From Platerodrilus igneus (lineage: Eukaryota > Arthropoda > Insecta > Coleoptera > Lycidae), in assembly GCA_036346225.1 (NCBI GenBank), contig JARFIW010001082.1, forward strand, positions 6,076,001-6,140,000: 64,000 bases of DNA, in the 5' to 3' direction. A program made the translations under genes and the position numbers. Positions 49,859-60,170 of the stretch are shown one piece after another; positions within the stretch are counted from its first letter, which is position 1, and every line of letters starts with the position of its first letter. A model generated the notes under the pieces. It saw only the letters and a program-made list of their open reading frames with translations. It was not told the origin of the DNA and ran no database searches.

Positions 49859-51559
49859 GTGACAGGAAAAAATATTCGTCTTAACGAAGGTTTAGTAGCA
49901 GTGGACACGAAATTTGGTTATGCTTTGCATGGTCCCATACCAGTTGATGCTACAACAATAGGAGTAAATCTGCAGACAGTGTTACATGCGACAGTTATAA
50001 AGACAGAAGCCGAGATTGAAAGTATGTGGGATTTGAAAACAATAGGTATAACCAAAGAAGCAGACGACGATAAGAGATTTTTCGATAATTTTTTGAAAAA
50101 TAACGTTAATAAATGTGATGATCGATATTTAGTAGCGTTACCGTGGAAGAATGAGGATGCAGTGATTGAATATGATAATTTAATTAGTGAGCGAGTTCGT
50201 GCTCAGAGGCTAAAGTTTAAATTGACCAATATTAACAAAATATGTGAATATAACGCTGCTAGCAAAGGAATGTTGGATAATAATTATGCCGAGTTAATTT
50301 CCCGCGGTGATGCTGAAACAACAAATGGCGATCGTGTTTACTACATGCCGCACAGACCTGTTTTTAGAGAAGATAAACAAACAACGCGTTTGCGAGTCGT
50401 TTTCCATGCCTCTTCACATGCCCCGGGACAAAAATCGTTGAATGACATATTAGAAAAGGGGCCTAATTTAAGTCCAGATTTAATTAAGATTTTGCTTAAT
50501 TTTCGTGTGGGCGAGATCGGAATTACGGCTGACATTGAGAAAGCATCTTTACAAATTTATTTACATTCCGACGATAAAGACGCACATCGATTCTTATAGT
50601 AAAATAACGACAATGAACTGGAAACGTACCGTATGAATAAAGTAACATTCGGAGTTACATGTAGCCCGTTTCTTTTAAATTCGGTGATACGAACACATTT
50701 AATCAATAATCGAAAACAAAACCCTGAATTTATTGAAATCTTAGAAAGGTGATTTTATGTAGACGATCTAGTGGTTAGTGTAAATAATCGAAATGTTTCA
50801 GAACATTTAAAAAACTTTTCAAGTAAGCTTTTTCAAGGAGCCTCCATGAATTTACGCAAAAGGACGATTAACGATCTCGAAGTAAACAGCAAGGTTGAAT
50901 CACAAAAGGCACAAATTCAAAAGGTGTTAGGAATTAACTGGTGCAATCAGAACGATAGAATTAGTGTCGATTTGAGTAGTGTGACGGAGTACATACATTC
51001 CGTTAAGATGGTGAAAAAAAGGCACGTGTTACAGGCAATTGCTCGTGTGTATGATCCGATAGGGCTTCTTGCACCATGTGTAATAAAGCTTACAATTTTG
51101 TTTCAGAACATATGGGTTGAAAAAATTGGTTGGGACGATTTGTTACCGCAAGATATGCAAAATGAATGGCAGGAATGTAGTCAACAATTGATGAAATTAG
51201 GGGATTTTTCTACACCGTGTTACGTAGGTGTGTCGAACCATCCAAACGAATCGCAATTACATGTTATTTCGGACGCATCTTTACGAGCATACGGGGTGGC
51301 TGCATATCTAAGACAAAACGATCGTAACGGGAAAATTGGTGTGCAGTTACTGTATTCAAAAAATCGCGTTGCGCCCCTAAAGGCTTGTAGCGATAAAATG
51401 CTAACCTTTCCGCGCTTGGAACTAACGGCCGCGTTATTAGCAGCTAGGTTACAGGTATTTATAAAAACTAATGTATTAATTAAAATCGATAAGGTAGTGT
51501 GTTGGACAGATTCTCTGATCGCGTTGCATTGGATTAAAGGTGATGCGTCAAAGTGGTAA
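49859..51559 (+). pseudogene. BEL/Pao reverse transcriptase and RNase H
   Basis: Piece 49859-50599 includes a GYALHGPI motif, VYYMPHRPVFRED and LRVVFHASS, KSLNDILEKGPNL and ITADIEKASLQI (first catalytic aspartate). A TAG at 50597 and a frame change precede 50600-50770. There the active-site box reads FYVDDLVV just after an in-frame TGA (about 50752). Piece 50771-51559 holds ARVYDPIGLLAPCVIKL and an RNase H start, HVISDASLRAYGVAAYL, then VVCWTDSLIALHWIKG. It ends at a TAA at 51557. Catalytic residues are present but the frame is interrupted at least three times. Confidence 0.92.
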
Positions 51560-51612
51560 CCCTATGTGGCTAACCGTGTTAAAGAAATTCAGACCATATT
51601 GAAAGATATAAC

Positions 51613-52005
51613 ATGGAGACATTGTCCGGGTCGCGAGAACCCTGCGGAATAAGTTCAAGTACTTTAATAAATTCCGAAACTTGGTTACACGGTCCTAGGT
51701 GGTTGCTAGAAAGTGAACAAACGTGGCCAGATAATACGATAGAGAAAGCTGCGTCAACGATAGATACAGTATCAAAAATGTCTTTACTAATTAACGACAC
51801 TATAAAAGGTAGCAATCAATTTATATATTCCTCCAGATATAGTGATTTTGATCGTTTAGTGCGGATAACGGCGTATGTTTTACGATTTATAGGAAATTTA
51901 AAAACCAGAAATAATAAAGAAATGAAGAGCTTAACCGTAAACGAATTTGAAAGGGCCGAAGTATGTTTAATTAGCGCAGCGGGAAGTTTATTATTCGGAG
52001 GTTAA
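51613..52005 (+). pseudogene. BEL/Pao RNase H-integrase connection
   Basis: A frameshifted piece follows the RNase H domain. It contains INSETWLHGPRWLLESEQTW, a stretch usual just upstream of the BEL/Pao integrase, and a DFDRLVRITAYVLRF segment. Shifts at about 51600 and 52010 separate it from its neighbours. Confidence 0.85.
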
Positions 52006-52081
52006 CAGTTTAAAAAAGGGTGAGGGCAATGAACGGAAATCGAGTATTTCAACTTTAAGCCCTTTCTTAGATAAACATGAA

Positions 52082-53323
52082 TTGCTGCGTTTGGGTGGAC
52101 GTCTTCATAATTTAAGAGAAGATTTCGACCTCAAGCATCCCGTTATTCTATCGAAAAATGCACACTTAAGTAAACTACTAATAATGAAGTTTCATAAAAC
52201 TCTTCATCATAGTGGTGTAAATGCAACACTTTATGAATTACGTAAACGATTTTGGATTGTACGAGGACGGCAATTAATAAAGTCCGTTTTAGCAAGATGT
52301 GTTATCTGTAAACGACTTCGTGGAAAGTCAGGGTCGCATCCCTTCGCGCCGTTACCTAGAGATCGAATACAGCAAACAAAGCCCTTTGAAGTGACAGGTT
52401 TAGACTTCGCCGGAACGTTGTATTTTAAAGATAGTTATCACTCAAAGCCATGTTATGTGCTTTTATTTACCTGCGCTGTTATACAAGCACTTCATCTAGA
52501 GATTGTTTTGAAAATGGATGTTGCGTCTACAACCAGTGCATGTAAACGGTTCTTTGCCCGTAGAGGGATTCCTAAGGTCATTTACTCAGATAACGCTAAA
52601 ACATTTAAAAGAATATCACGTGAAATATCGACCTTAAATGAAGTGAAGGCGAGTACAGAATTGATCGAGTTCGTGAACAGTCACCAAATTAAGTGGAAGT
52701 TTATAGTAGAGCAAGCGGCTTGGCACGGAGGATTTTACGAGCGACTTGTAAAAAGTGTAAAAGACGCCCTTAGGGCTACGATAAGACGTTCTTTACTAAA
52801 TTTAGATCAACTAAATACACTCATTACCGAGGTTGAAGCAACAATAAACGCCCGCCTGCTCACATACCTAGGTAGTGAACCTATAGATTTAATGCCGTTA
52901 ACCCCTTCGCATTTTTTATTGGGACCCGCTTTGGCTACTATTCCTTTTGTTGACCGTGTTATTAATGGAGATGAGATTCGTAGGCTACGGAAGCAGAGTA
53001 CAAACGTTATAGACTACTTTTGGAAAAGATGGAGCGCAGAATATTTACAATTATTAAGAGGAGCTCATCACAACGTGGATGCGCGTGAGTGTGCGATTAA
53101 GCAAGGGGATGTCGTATTAATACATGGAAATGATAATAAGCGACGGTTATTGTGGAAATTAGGGTTGGTGAAAGAGGTGATAAACGGCCGTGATGGCAAA
53201 GTGCGTGCCTGTTACGTTAAGATTGCGAATGGCACCGTAATTAGGCGCCCAATACAATTATTGTATCCTTTAGAAGTAAGAAGTGATAAGCTAAGTTGTG
53301 CCGCCGCGCCGCAGGATGTGTAA
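52082..53323 (+). pseudogene. BEL/Pao integrase, longest open piece
   Basis: 413 codons are open. The first ATG is not the biological start, since the domain is part of the polyprotein (LRLGGRLHN at the beginning). It has a zinc-binding H-H-C-C region (KFHKTLHHSG near residue 39 and CVICKRL near 78). The catalytic core has GLDFAG (first D), YSDNAKTF (second D) and WHGGFYERLVKSVK with the glutamate, so the D,D,E set appears intact. VEATINARLLTYL and the LTPSHFLLG motif follow. The C-terminal domain ends in IRRPIQLLYPLEV. The stop codon at 53321 lies inside the 3' LTR. This domain alone could be functional, but upstream breaks prevent its synthesis. Confidence 0.93.
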
Positions 53324-53429
53324 AATATTTCAGGCCTTCTGCGTGCGTCGATAGACCTAAGGGTAGTAGAGGGAGTAAGTAAGGGGTTACTGTAACTTGT
53401 TGTTCAGAAATATAGAAGAACGTAAGAAG
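53317..53429 (+). repeat. 3' LTR, first part, interrupted
   Basis: Matches the first 113 bases of the 5' LTR with one difference (AGAAATATAG against AGAGATATAG). It ends at the target duplication GTAAGAAG of the insertion. The usual purine tract before the LTR is weak; the preceding bases are CGCGCCGCAGGA. Confidence 0.95.
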
Positions 53430-53885
53430 CAAGGGGCGGAAACTGAATAGCCCATATTTGGTTCATATAATGCATTCTTTCCTCGCCTGTAAGATGGCAG
53501 CACGCACAAAGAAGTCGGCAATAAAAATTGAAAGCTACGGAAACAATAATTAAACATAACATAACCCCAAAACTTAATTTACGGATGCTCATGAACCTTG
53601 AATTTTCAATAGCAATTCAAATAATTAACACTTAAGATAAATAGGTTTTTAATTCATTATTGTTAATTTAGGGAAGTCCTTTTAGGTAGGTTAGCTTATG
53701 CGAAGCACTGATCATATTTATACTATCCTATGTATATAGAATACTGACATTAAATACAAATTGTATTTTCATATAAGAGGAGTTTTGTATTGTATTGATA
53801 TTTTGTTCATAAACTGTCTTACATTACTGTATTTATAAATTTGCAATTTGTTTAATACATGTATTTTGCGTACATTTATGTCTAT

Positions 53886-53961
53886 TGGAGATCGCACGTT
53901 TCCAGAGTTAAGCACCCTCTCGCTCTGGTCAGTACTTGGGTGGGTGGACCCTGTTTTTTTT
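53886..53961 (+). ncRNA. 5S-rRNA-like segment 1 (pseudogene)
   Basis: Contains GAGTTAAGCA followed by GGTCAGTACTTGGGTGGGT, equivalents of the internal A box and C box of 5S genes, and ends in an eight-base T run. The 5' third of 5S is missing, and the segment between the boxes is diverged. Confidence 0.65.
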
Positions 53962-54302
53962 CTTAGTAGCGTACATATACATATAGCAGTTGCAGGGCCG
54001 TGTAGCACATCTCGACATGGAGGTATATAATTTTTTAACAATCCCGTACACGAGTTCAATACAAGTTTCGGTGCTGCGTATGATTTTCGCAAAGAATGGT
54101 ACATCTCATGCAGGTGAAATTGCATTTGCAGAAGAGGGTGCTTGCTATGATGTAATGATTATACGACTCCTCGCCTTTCGGTCCCCTTCTCAGCCGTCGT
54201 TTTAAATTTTCGAGTAATTTTCAGAAAACGCAAAGTTCGAATATTTGCAAGGTGCAATTCGTATATGCACTTTACATACCCGGAACGCGATTTTTAATAT
54301 AG

Positions 54303-54331
54303 ACAACGACCATGCCACGTTGAAAAGCACC
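54303..54331 (+). ncRNA. 5S-rRNA-like segment 2 (5' end only)
   Basis: ACAACGACCATGCCACGTTG resembles the first 20 or so bases of metazoan 5S rRNA (CAACGACCATACCACG type) and then diverges. Short, so support is limited. Confidence 0.45.
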
Positions 54332-54465
54332 AAATCATATCAAAATATATTTACAAAATTTACGTTAGTGGAAATGTACATAACAATCTCAAGCATGAAA
54401 AATATCACGTACAACTAAATTTTGTATTATAAATGATTCAAATTTTGCGATATAACAAAAGTTTC

Positions 54466-54592
54466 CGTAACCGTGGTGGCTTACCCTTCAGTGTTGCTTC
54501 CCGTCCGATCACCAAAGTTAAGCAACTTTGAGCGCGGTCAGTACTTGGATGGGTGACCGCTTGGAAACATCGCGTGTCATTGTTTTTTTTTT
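54466..54592 (+). ncRNA. 5S-rRNA-like segment 3 (near full length)
   Basis: About 117 bases precede a ten-base T run at 54583-54592 that would terminate Pol III. The 3' two thirds match 5S rRNA closely: GTCCGATCACCAAAGTTAAG, then GAGCGCGGTCAGTACTTGGA, TGGGTGACCGCTTGG and CATCGCGTGT. The internal A-box, intermediate and C-box control elements are all recognisable. The first 35 bases do not match the normal 5S 5' end, and closing-helix pairing is poor. It is therefore a 5S-derived retroposon or pseudogene rather than a working rRNA gene, although it might be transcribed. Confidence 0.8.
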
Positions 54593-54743
54593 GTATAAAT
54601 TGGCACGTTAGTAGTGTAAACAGCACAATTACAGAAATCGTTTTTTGTTAGTACCAGCCTCGTCTCATAGATGGCAAGCCAGTATTAAGGTTATAATTTT
54701 GATAATGGATGATTCCCTTCTATTCCGTAAGGTATATTCTATG

Positions 54744-54831
54744 GTAAGAAGCTTTCATGATGTGTAGTCGCTTAGCTTGATTTATATTTAAATAAACCTT
54801 TCTTTAAACTTGATGTGTTTATTGCATTACA
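54744..54831 (+). repeat. 3' LTR, second part
   Basis: Continues the LTR from CTTTCATGATGTGTAGTCGC to ATTGCATTACA and is followed by the element's target duplication CGGTA. Differs from the 5' LTR by one missing T and one A/T change near its end. Confidence 0.95.
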
Positions 54832-54954
54832 CGGTAGTCGTTAACTTGTCTACAGCAAACTGAAAAACAATATTGATGGTATCGATCTTTGGAACAAGTA
54901 ACGATTTTGTTTAATGATAGTTAAGCAGATCGTGAACCAAAGTCTGCAGTTCAA

Positions 54955-55440
54955 AAACGGGATTTGTCAAGGACCGCCAAAAGAGTGGTAAACCAAAATC
55001 AATAACATATCTGGATAATAGTTTTGATGTAATGCAATCATCTGTAGAAAATCCTCATTTCTTTTATGAGGAAGATAACTTGAGGCGACTGAAGTTAGCA
55101 CATTTTACATTCATAAAACTTTAATGAAAGAAAAATGGCATCCTTTTAAAATAAAATTTACTCGGAACACAGCAGAAGGTGATTTTGATAGAAGAAATGA
55201 ATTTGCAATGTAATGTATGATGAAACTTCTTTCGAATTTAAGGATGCGGTAAATCGGCAGAATTGCCGATATTCAAGTAATAAAAACCATCACTGGATGA
55301 ATGATCTTCAAACACAGAGTCCCCAAAAGGTGAAAGTGTGGGCGGGTTTTTGTGAACATAGACACTTGTTCAGCAAAGGAAACTTACATGCGAACACTTA
55401 TCTACAATTATTTCGAAAAATAATACTGATAATTTTCTGA
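54955..55440 (+). pseudogene. Tc1-mariner transposase relic, catalytic region
   Basis: N-terminal linker fragments (EKWHPFKIKFTRNTAEGDFD near 55130-55190, as in KWHPYK-type motifs) lead to the open frame 55213-55440. There MYDETSFEFK holds the first catalytic aspartate, followed by VNRQNCRYSS and HHWMNDLQTQSPQKVKVWAG. The remainder, with the other two catalytic residues, is not seen. The copy is 3' truncated and frameshifted. Confidence 0.78.
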
Positions 55441-55730
55441 CAAAAATATTGTAGCACCGATTGGTTTGCTACCGACTAGAATAATTACATTAGAATATAA
55501 ACGAAACCTTGTGCACAAAAGATGATCGACAGACCTCGCAGTGAGTGATGTCTTGATTGACAGATACAAGACTTTGCATTTAAAAAATTACAATAGGCAC
55601 ATTCGATATGTTACTAGCAAATTCTGGTATGTTGTAGAATAATCTAGAACAAATTGATAAGGTATAAATTACCCTTAAGGGTATTAAACGACTCAGAGTT
55701 TTGAAAATTGTCTTTATATATAACAAGATG

Positions 55731-56063
55731 GAGGGAAGTGAAGACACATCCATCAAAAGTAAATGCAAATATTGCAAAAATGTTGTAAAAATTGGGCCAG
55801 AATGTATAAACTGTGAAAATAAATGTCACAAAAGGTGCATAGTACGTGTAGAACATAAAAAAGTTGATGATTCTCTCATAAAATGCTGTAAAATCGCGGA
55901 ACCAAAAAGTGATGTTAAGTCTTCATTTGTTGATGCGTTGTACAAAATCAGGGATAGCTCTAGGAAGTGTGCTACTATTTTAGTGTGTTTCGCCAATAAT
56001 CCAAATTCGCGAGTGATGAGTGATAGAGATCATTATAGCCATTATCTTTATAATTATTTATAA
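55731..56063 (+). CDS. Small zinc-finger protein ORF, probably transposon-derived
   Basis: An uninterrupted ORF of about 110 codons from ATG 55731 (MEGSEDTSIKSKCKYCKNVV); an in-frame ATG 30 bases earlier has no added support. The cysteines and histidine follow C-x2-C...C-x2-C...H-x2-C, ending in a CC pair (CKYC, CINCENKCHKRC, IKCC). This resembles a short PHD-like zinc finger found in ORFs carried by insect mobile elements. The C-terminal half has no motif. It lies between a Tc1-mariner relic and a hAT relic, so it may be part of neither. It could bind nucleic acid or chromatin. Whether it is expressed cannot be told. Confidence 0.5.
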   Translation, partial: EGSEDTSIKSKCKYCKNVVKIGPECINCENKCHKRCIVRVEHKKVDDSLIKCCKIAEPKSDVKSSFVDALYKIRDSSRKCATILVCFANNPNSRVMSDRDHYSHYLYNYL

Positions 56064-56149
56064 ATGTGTAGAGAAGTTAATTTATTTAAACTGTGGTAAT
56101 TTTGTATTCCCAAACATACCAAACTAAAAAGAAATGACGTCCGTACAGT

Positions 56150-57440
56150 TAAATATTTGTAATGTTGATCTACGCACTCTCCTACAAACCAATCATTACA
56201 TATGTGTTTAATTTGCCAAAAAGACGTTCAAATGAAACCATGAAATGCTGCAAGAGCATTTGAATAAAATGCCAGATAATAAAAAATGCAAATATTTATT
56301 CCATTTTCGAGGACTGGAGCAGTAATATTCAAAATGGTCAAGTATAACAAATCCTTTTGCGTCGTCCTCTAAACAAGAAGATAATGGACTACGTAGCTTG
56401 ATATACTATATTACATGGTTAATCGCAAAAGCGAAAAAAACACAAACAAATGGAGAGATATTAATATCGCCGGCAGTCAAATATGTAATCAAAATTAATC
56501 ATCATTAATCATCCAGAAAAATTCCTTCGAGTGATAATTCAGAGCAAAGACGTTAAATATCATTATGAAATTACTTCAAAACTTGCAATTTTTCCACTCA
56601 ACTCACAAATGTACCCCACTAAATAACAAAGCACTACCCTTATTCAGAAAAAAATTGCCAAGATATTATTTGCACAAAACTTGAAAACTAATATAAAGGA
56701 GAATCGATATTTAGTACCACGAGCAAGTATTTTCAAAAGAAAGAAATGCCTTTGGGTAATATTTTGTCAGCAGCAACTGATGGTGCTCCAGCAATGACGG
56801 GGTATCATAAGGGATTTATAGCATAGCGAATTAGAAACAAGCTGTACCAAATGTACTCGCTATACATTGTATTATTCATCGTCAGCATTTGATTACAAAA
56901 AATTTGAATAACCGCTTGCATACATCACTCTATTACGTTATTAAAGCATTCAATAAGACTAGAAGCAATTCGTTAAATGTCAGATTATTGGGTCAACTTT
57001 GTAATGAAAATGATGATTACAATCGCTTGCTGCGGCACATAGAAGTTCGTTGGCTCTCAAAAGGTATTTGTCTGAATTACTTTTTCAAACTATTAGACAG
57101 TACTGGACTTTCTTGAAAAGAGATAAAAAATGAAAGACGACTTGATTACATCCAAAACTGACATCGCATATTTGAGAGAACTGTTTAAAAAATTAATGAA
57201 GTCAAAGTAGAATTGCAAGACGGCGAGTTGAATTTAATTAAAAATAAAAAACATCATGGTTGCTTTTGTGGGAAAACTTCTTCTGTTCAAACGAAATCTA
57301 GTCAGAGGTGAATGCAGTCGCTTTATCATATTATCAGGAGTCTCCGCCAATACTTGGAAGTGTCACATGCTGATTTTACGGAGCGACTCTAAAATATACC
57401 AAGCAAAGCTTGATGACATATGAGACGCTTCGAGCCTCTT
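56150..57440 (+). pseudogene. hAT-superfamily transposase relic (ZBED5-like group)
   Basis: In broken frames, a zinc-finger-like N-terminus near 56180-56260 is followed by the catalytic-core marker SAATDGAPAMTGYHKGF at about 56770-56820. Then comes the CIIHRQHL-type motif near 56870, ending in LITKNLNNRLH, and the frame 56889-57116 with HIEVRWLSKGICLNYF. A further shifted piece, 57125-57440, includes KTDIAYLRELFKKLM and FVGKLLLFKRNLVRGE. These blocks, in this order, are those of the hAT transposases related to vertebrate ZBED5/FAM200-type proteins. Stops occur every few dozen codons, so it is long dead. Confidence 0.8.
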
Positions 57441-57449
57441 AGGTTCTGA

Positions 57450-58900
57450 GTGTATGCCCTTAGTTATTGGAGCTTAGGTTTACCTTTTGTATCGAAGCTG
57501 GGGCTAAAAATATTTCTCTCCGGTAAGAAAGGAATTTTTATCGCGGACGGATCTTTAAAGGAAATGCCTGGTTCAGTTGACTTGCCCATTTATATCGGTC
57601 AAGAATGCCGAGGACTGAATGTGTTCGTCACCTCTTTGTCCCATTCTTTTGTCTTTGCGAGTAACTTTGGCAAGCAATTTGGTTTACTTTTAGATTTCAA
57701 GAGTGGTTCGTGGAATGCCCAAGGTATAGAAGAAAGGAACGTTTCGTATATCAATCTTTTATCGATACCATTGAAGGTGAAGATCGTTTGTTTAGAGTTG
57801 AGGAGCCCTCCGACTCACAAAGAAAGATCGCAGACGGCGGAGGTGAGTGCCTGTTTTAATGAAATTAGTAGCGCCAATCGTCTCCAACGAACAAACAAAA
57901 TTGTCATGGATATCGGTCCAGTTTCGGCTAAGCCCTTGCGCAAGGAATTTTTCGTCATGTCTACGTACAAAAAAACTTCGCGTAAGGAATTAGATGGCCT
58001 GCTTCGCTCGAGGATTGTGTAGACCATGCCAAAACCCCTGGTGCACCACTGTTTTGTTAGTGAAGAAATCCACCGTTTGTGCTGCGACAGTAGATCTTTG
58101 AACGAGGCTACCACACATGATAGCTACCCTTTGCCGAGCACCGACAGAATTTTGAATTTGCTAAGAAGTTAAGCGGTGTGTGAGGTTATGTAGATGCTGT
58201 ATGAAATTTGTGAATGACTTTTCTGTTTTGATGTCGTCTATAAATGACCTAATTAAGAAGAAGATGAAGAAGAAGCAGTCCATAGTTTGGTCCCCGGAGA
58301 CAAGAGTCATTTGTTCAGACCAAGTAGATCCTCGCTTCTGCGCAGTTGTTTTCGCAACCAGATTTTTCTGTACCATTTGTTATTTAAACCGATGCTAGTA
58401 ATGCGGATCTGTGTGCCGTCTTGCTGCAGACCATTGATGATCAGAAGCGTGTGATTTCATACGCTAGTACGATTTTGAATCGTATCGAAACAAACTACTC
58501 TGCAATCTAGAAGAAAGTGCCTACAGGATATATTTGCTATGGAAAAATTTAAACCATGGGTAAATGGTACTAATTTCACTGTCATCACAGACAACTAACT
58601 ACTCATTATTATGGCTGAATAACATCCAGAATCCTACTGGTAAGCTGGTGGGGGGTTTGGTTTCGTTTCAGACAACACTCGTCTGATCTACTGCATCGCA
58701 AATAGAAATTTAACATAGTTCCTAATTGCCTCAGTTGCGCACCCATTGAGACCGCCACCGAAATGAACTTACTAGATATCGACTTAACGTATTTAGATCC
58801 GTGGTACGTTACTTTAAAAAAAGATTTTGGCTTCGTTGACTGACTATCACTAGTGAAAAGTTGAAAATGATTTGATATATAAGTTCATCCTGTATGACCT
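57450..58900 (+). pseudogene. Ty3/Gypsy polyprotein relic: protease, RT, RNase H
   Basis: The open frame 57450-58022 carries the end of an aspartic protease region (FIADGSLKEMPGSVDLPIYI then FGKQFGLLLDF). It continues with an RT N-terminus ending ELDGLLRSRIV, where the family has ELD.LLR.G.V. In shifted frames RLCCDSRSLNEATTHDSYPL and DRILNLL follow to 58160. The palm with the active-site box is missing: the next sequence, 58180-58300, already belongs to the region after RT (CMKFVNDFSVLMSSINDLIK). RNase H appears at 58395-58700 with DASNADLCAVLLQ and a VIT.DN..LLW-type stretch. The internal deletion and stops make it non-functional. No LTRs were found. Confidence 0.8.
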
Positions 58901-58919
58901 TCCTATCTCTACTAACATC

Positions 58920-59123
58920 GTTGAGTGAAAGTGCCTTGTGCCAAAGCCGGAATGGCTGGAAGTTATGCGTTCGTGTCACGAGCCTACTACATTAAAACAT
59001 TTTGGATTTTCCAAATTAACATTCATGATCACCAATCACTTTATTCATTTTCTAGTTAACATTAACATTTGTGTAATTATTTCTGGAAAAGAAACGTACC
59101 TATTCATTTTTCATTGTGAATAA
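58920..59123 (+). pseudogene. Gypsy integrase zinc-finger relic
   Basis: VPKPEWLEVMRSCHEPTTLKHFGFSK has the H..H pattern that opens the zinc-binding domain of Ty3/Gypsy integrases (CH..P...H.G..KT). The matching cysteine pair and the catalytic core are not found, since the next sequence belongs to a different element. It lies directly downstream of the Gypsy RNase H. Confidence 0.65.
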
Positions 59124-59239
59124 TCAGAGCCAGATACAGAACAAACTTTGACTAGGAGTACGAGTAGCACTAGTTTTAAATGGTATGTTCAATCATAGTG
59201 GAAGAGATTGTAGAGGCGGTCTACAAAAAACCCAATTTG

Positions 59240-60170
59240 AACTTACTATAAAGAAAAAACAAACTGAACTGGTAAAATAGTTAGTCAAATTTGCAGAAAA
59301 TGTAAGCAAGTTATCTCCAAACCACTGCAATTACGAACACCTAAAAATAAGTGTAAGAACACTTTCTGTAATGATTTTGATATTGATTCAGACGTACATA
59401 TTGATAATGATAATGAGCATGAAGCACAAATAAGAAGCCCAATAGCCATAGCTAGCAGTAGCAAAGTACTTGTTCAACCAAAAGTAAGCAGCTTTTTAGT
59501 TAAAACCACAAGTCAAAATATAATAAAGATTGACAGTGCTGTTGCAAGTACCTGAATGCATGTAATGTGTATTACTTTAAACAGATGATAGAAGCTTTAT
59601 GTCCGGCATATGTTGGGTTAAATCGTAAAGAATTAGATTCTCACTTACTCGCTGTAATAAATGAGCAATTAAACATAAAAGCAGAGAAATTTGCTAAGAG
59701 GTAAATTGGTGACATTGATGTAAGAGACGGATGATCATATGTGCATAAGGATTTTTTTATTGCAACTACATATCGTACGGAAATAGGTTTCACTTTATTT
59801 CAACAGTTGAAATTGGTTATAATCGTAAAACTTCAAAGTGCAGTTTGGAATTGGCTTTCGAGGCTATCAAAGAATATGAACTAAAATATGAATGTTAAGT
59901 TAAAAGTGGTAACGAGAGTAAAATAAAAAACATGCGACAAGAACTTAAAAACAGGAAGATAATGATAGAATCGTTGGTAAAAGTTGCAAAACAAAAGTGT
60001 AGCTACATCGGAAAGAAGTTTTTCGGTTCTGAGGAGAATTAAACTTGACTTCGATCAAACATGTCAGAAAATCGTTTAACAGGTTCATCTCTTCTCTATG
60101 TTCATGGATGGGATGAGAGTTATCACCGGATGCCGTCATTGATTGATATGCAAAAAATATGACCAAAATA
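59240..60170 (+). pseudogene. Second hAT-type transposase relic (DUF659-like)
   Basis: In broken plus-strand frames, a cysteine-containing zinc-finger-like start (CRKCKQVISKPLQ near 59300) is followed by an acidic linker. Then FKQMIEALCPAYVGLNRKEL and the DSHLLAVINEQLNIKAE stretch (59580-59700) match the DUF659 region of hAT-like transposases. An ID.DG*S.VH motif (about 59715) sits where these proteins have DGWS. Decay prevents confirming the DDE residues. It is a different hAT group from the relic at 56-57 kb. Confidence 0.6.

Larger units (their letters stand above)
53430..54743 (+). mobile_element. 1.3-kb insertion in the 3' LTR carrying 5S-rRNA-like segments
   Basis: The insertion is bounded by an eight-base duplication GTAAGAAG (53422-53429 and 54744-54751). 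The left end CAAGGGGCGGAAAC resembles hAT termini, but the right end (CATAGAATATACC on the opposite strand) is not a convincing inverted repeat. No protein is encoded. Three segments in the same orientation resemble 5S rRNA (53886-53961, 54303-54331 and 54466-54592). Eight-base duplications suit hAT or P-type transposons. It may instead be a 5S-derived retroposon with neighbouring sequence. Confidence 0.75.
47723..54831 (+). mobile_element. BEL/Pao LTR retrotransposon, structurally complete, non-coding copy
   Basis: Two LTRs (TGTGTAAAAT...GCATTACA), a primer-binding site right after the 5' LTR, gag, protease, RT, RNase H and integrase in BEL/Pao order, and a five-base duplication CGGTA on each side (47718-47722 and 54832-54836) define the element. 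Removing the 1.3-kb insertion in the 3' LTR leaves about 5.8 kb, normal for the superfamily. LTRs differ at only about three positions, so the copy is recent, yet the coding region carries several stops and frameshifts. Confidence 0.95.

Noticed and set aside
54466..54592. Functional 5S rRNA gene
   Set aside because: The first 35 bases do not fit 5S and the closing helix pairs poorly. It sits in a transposon insertion, so a pseudogene or 5S-derived retroposon is more likely.
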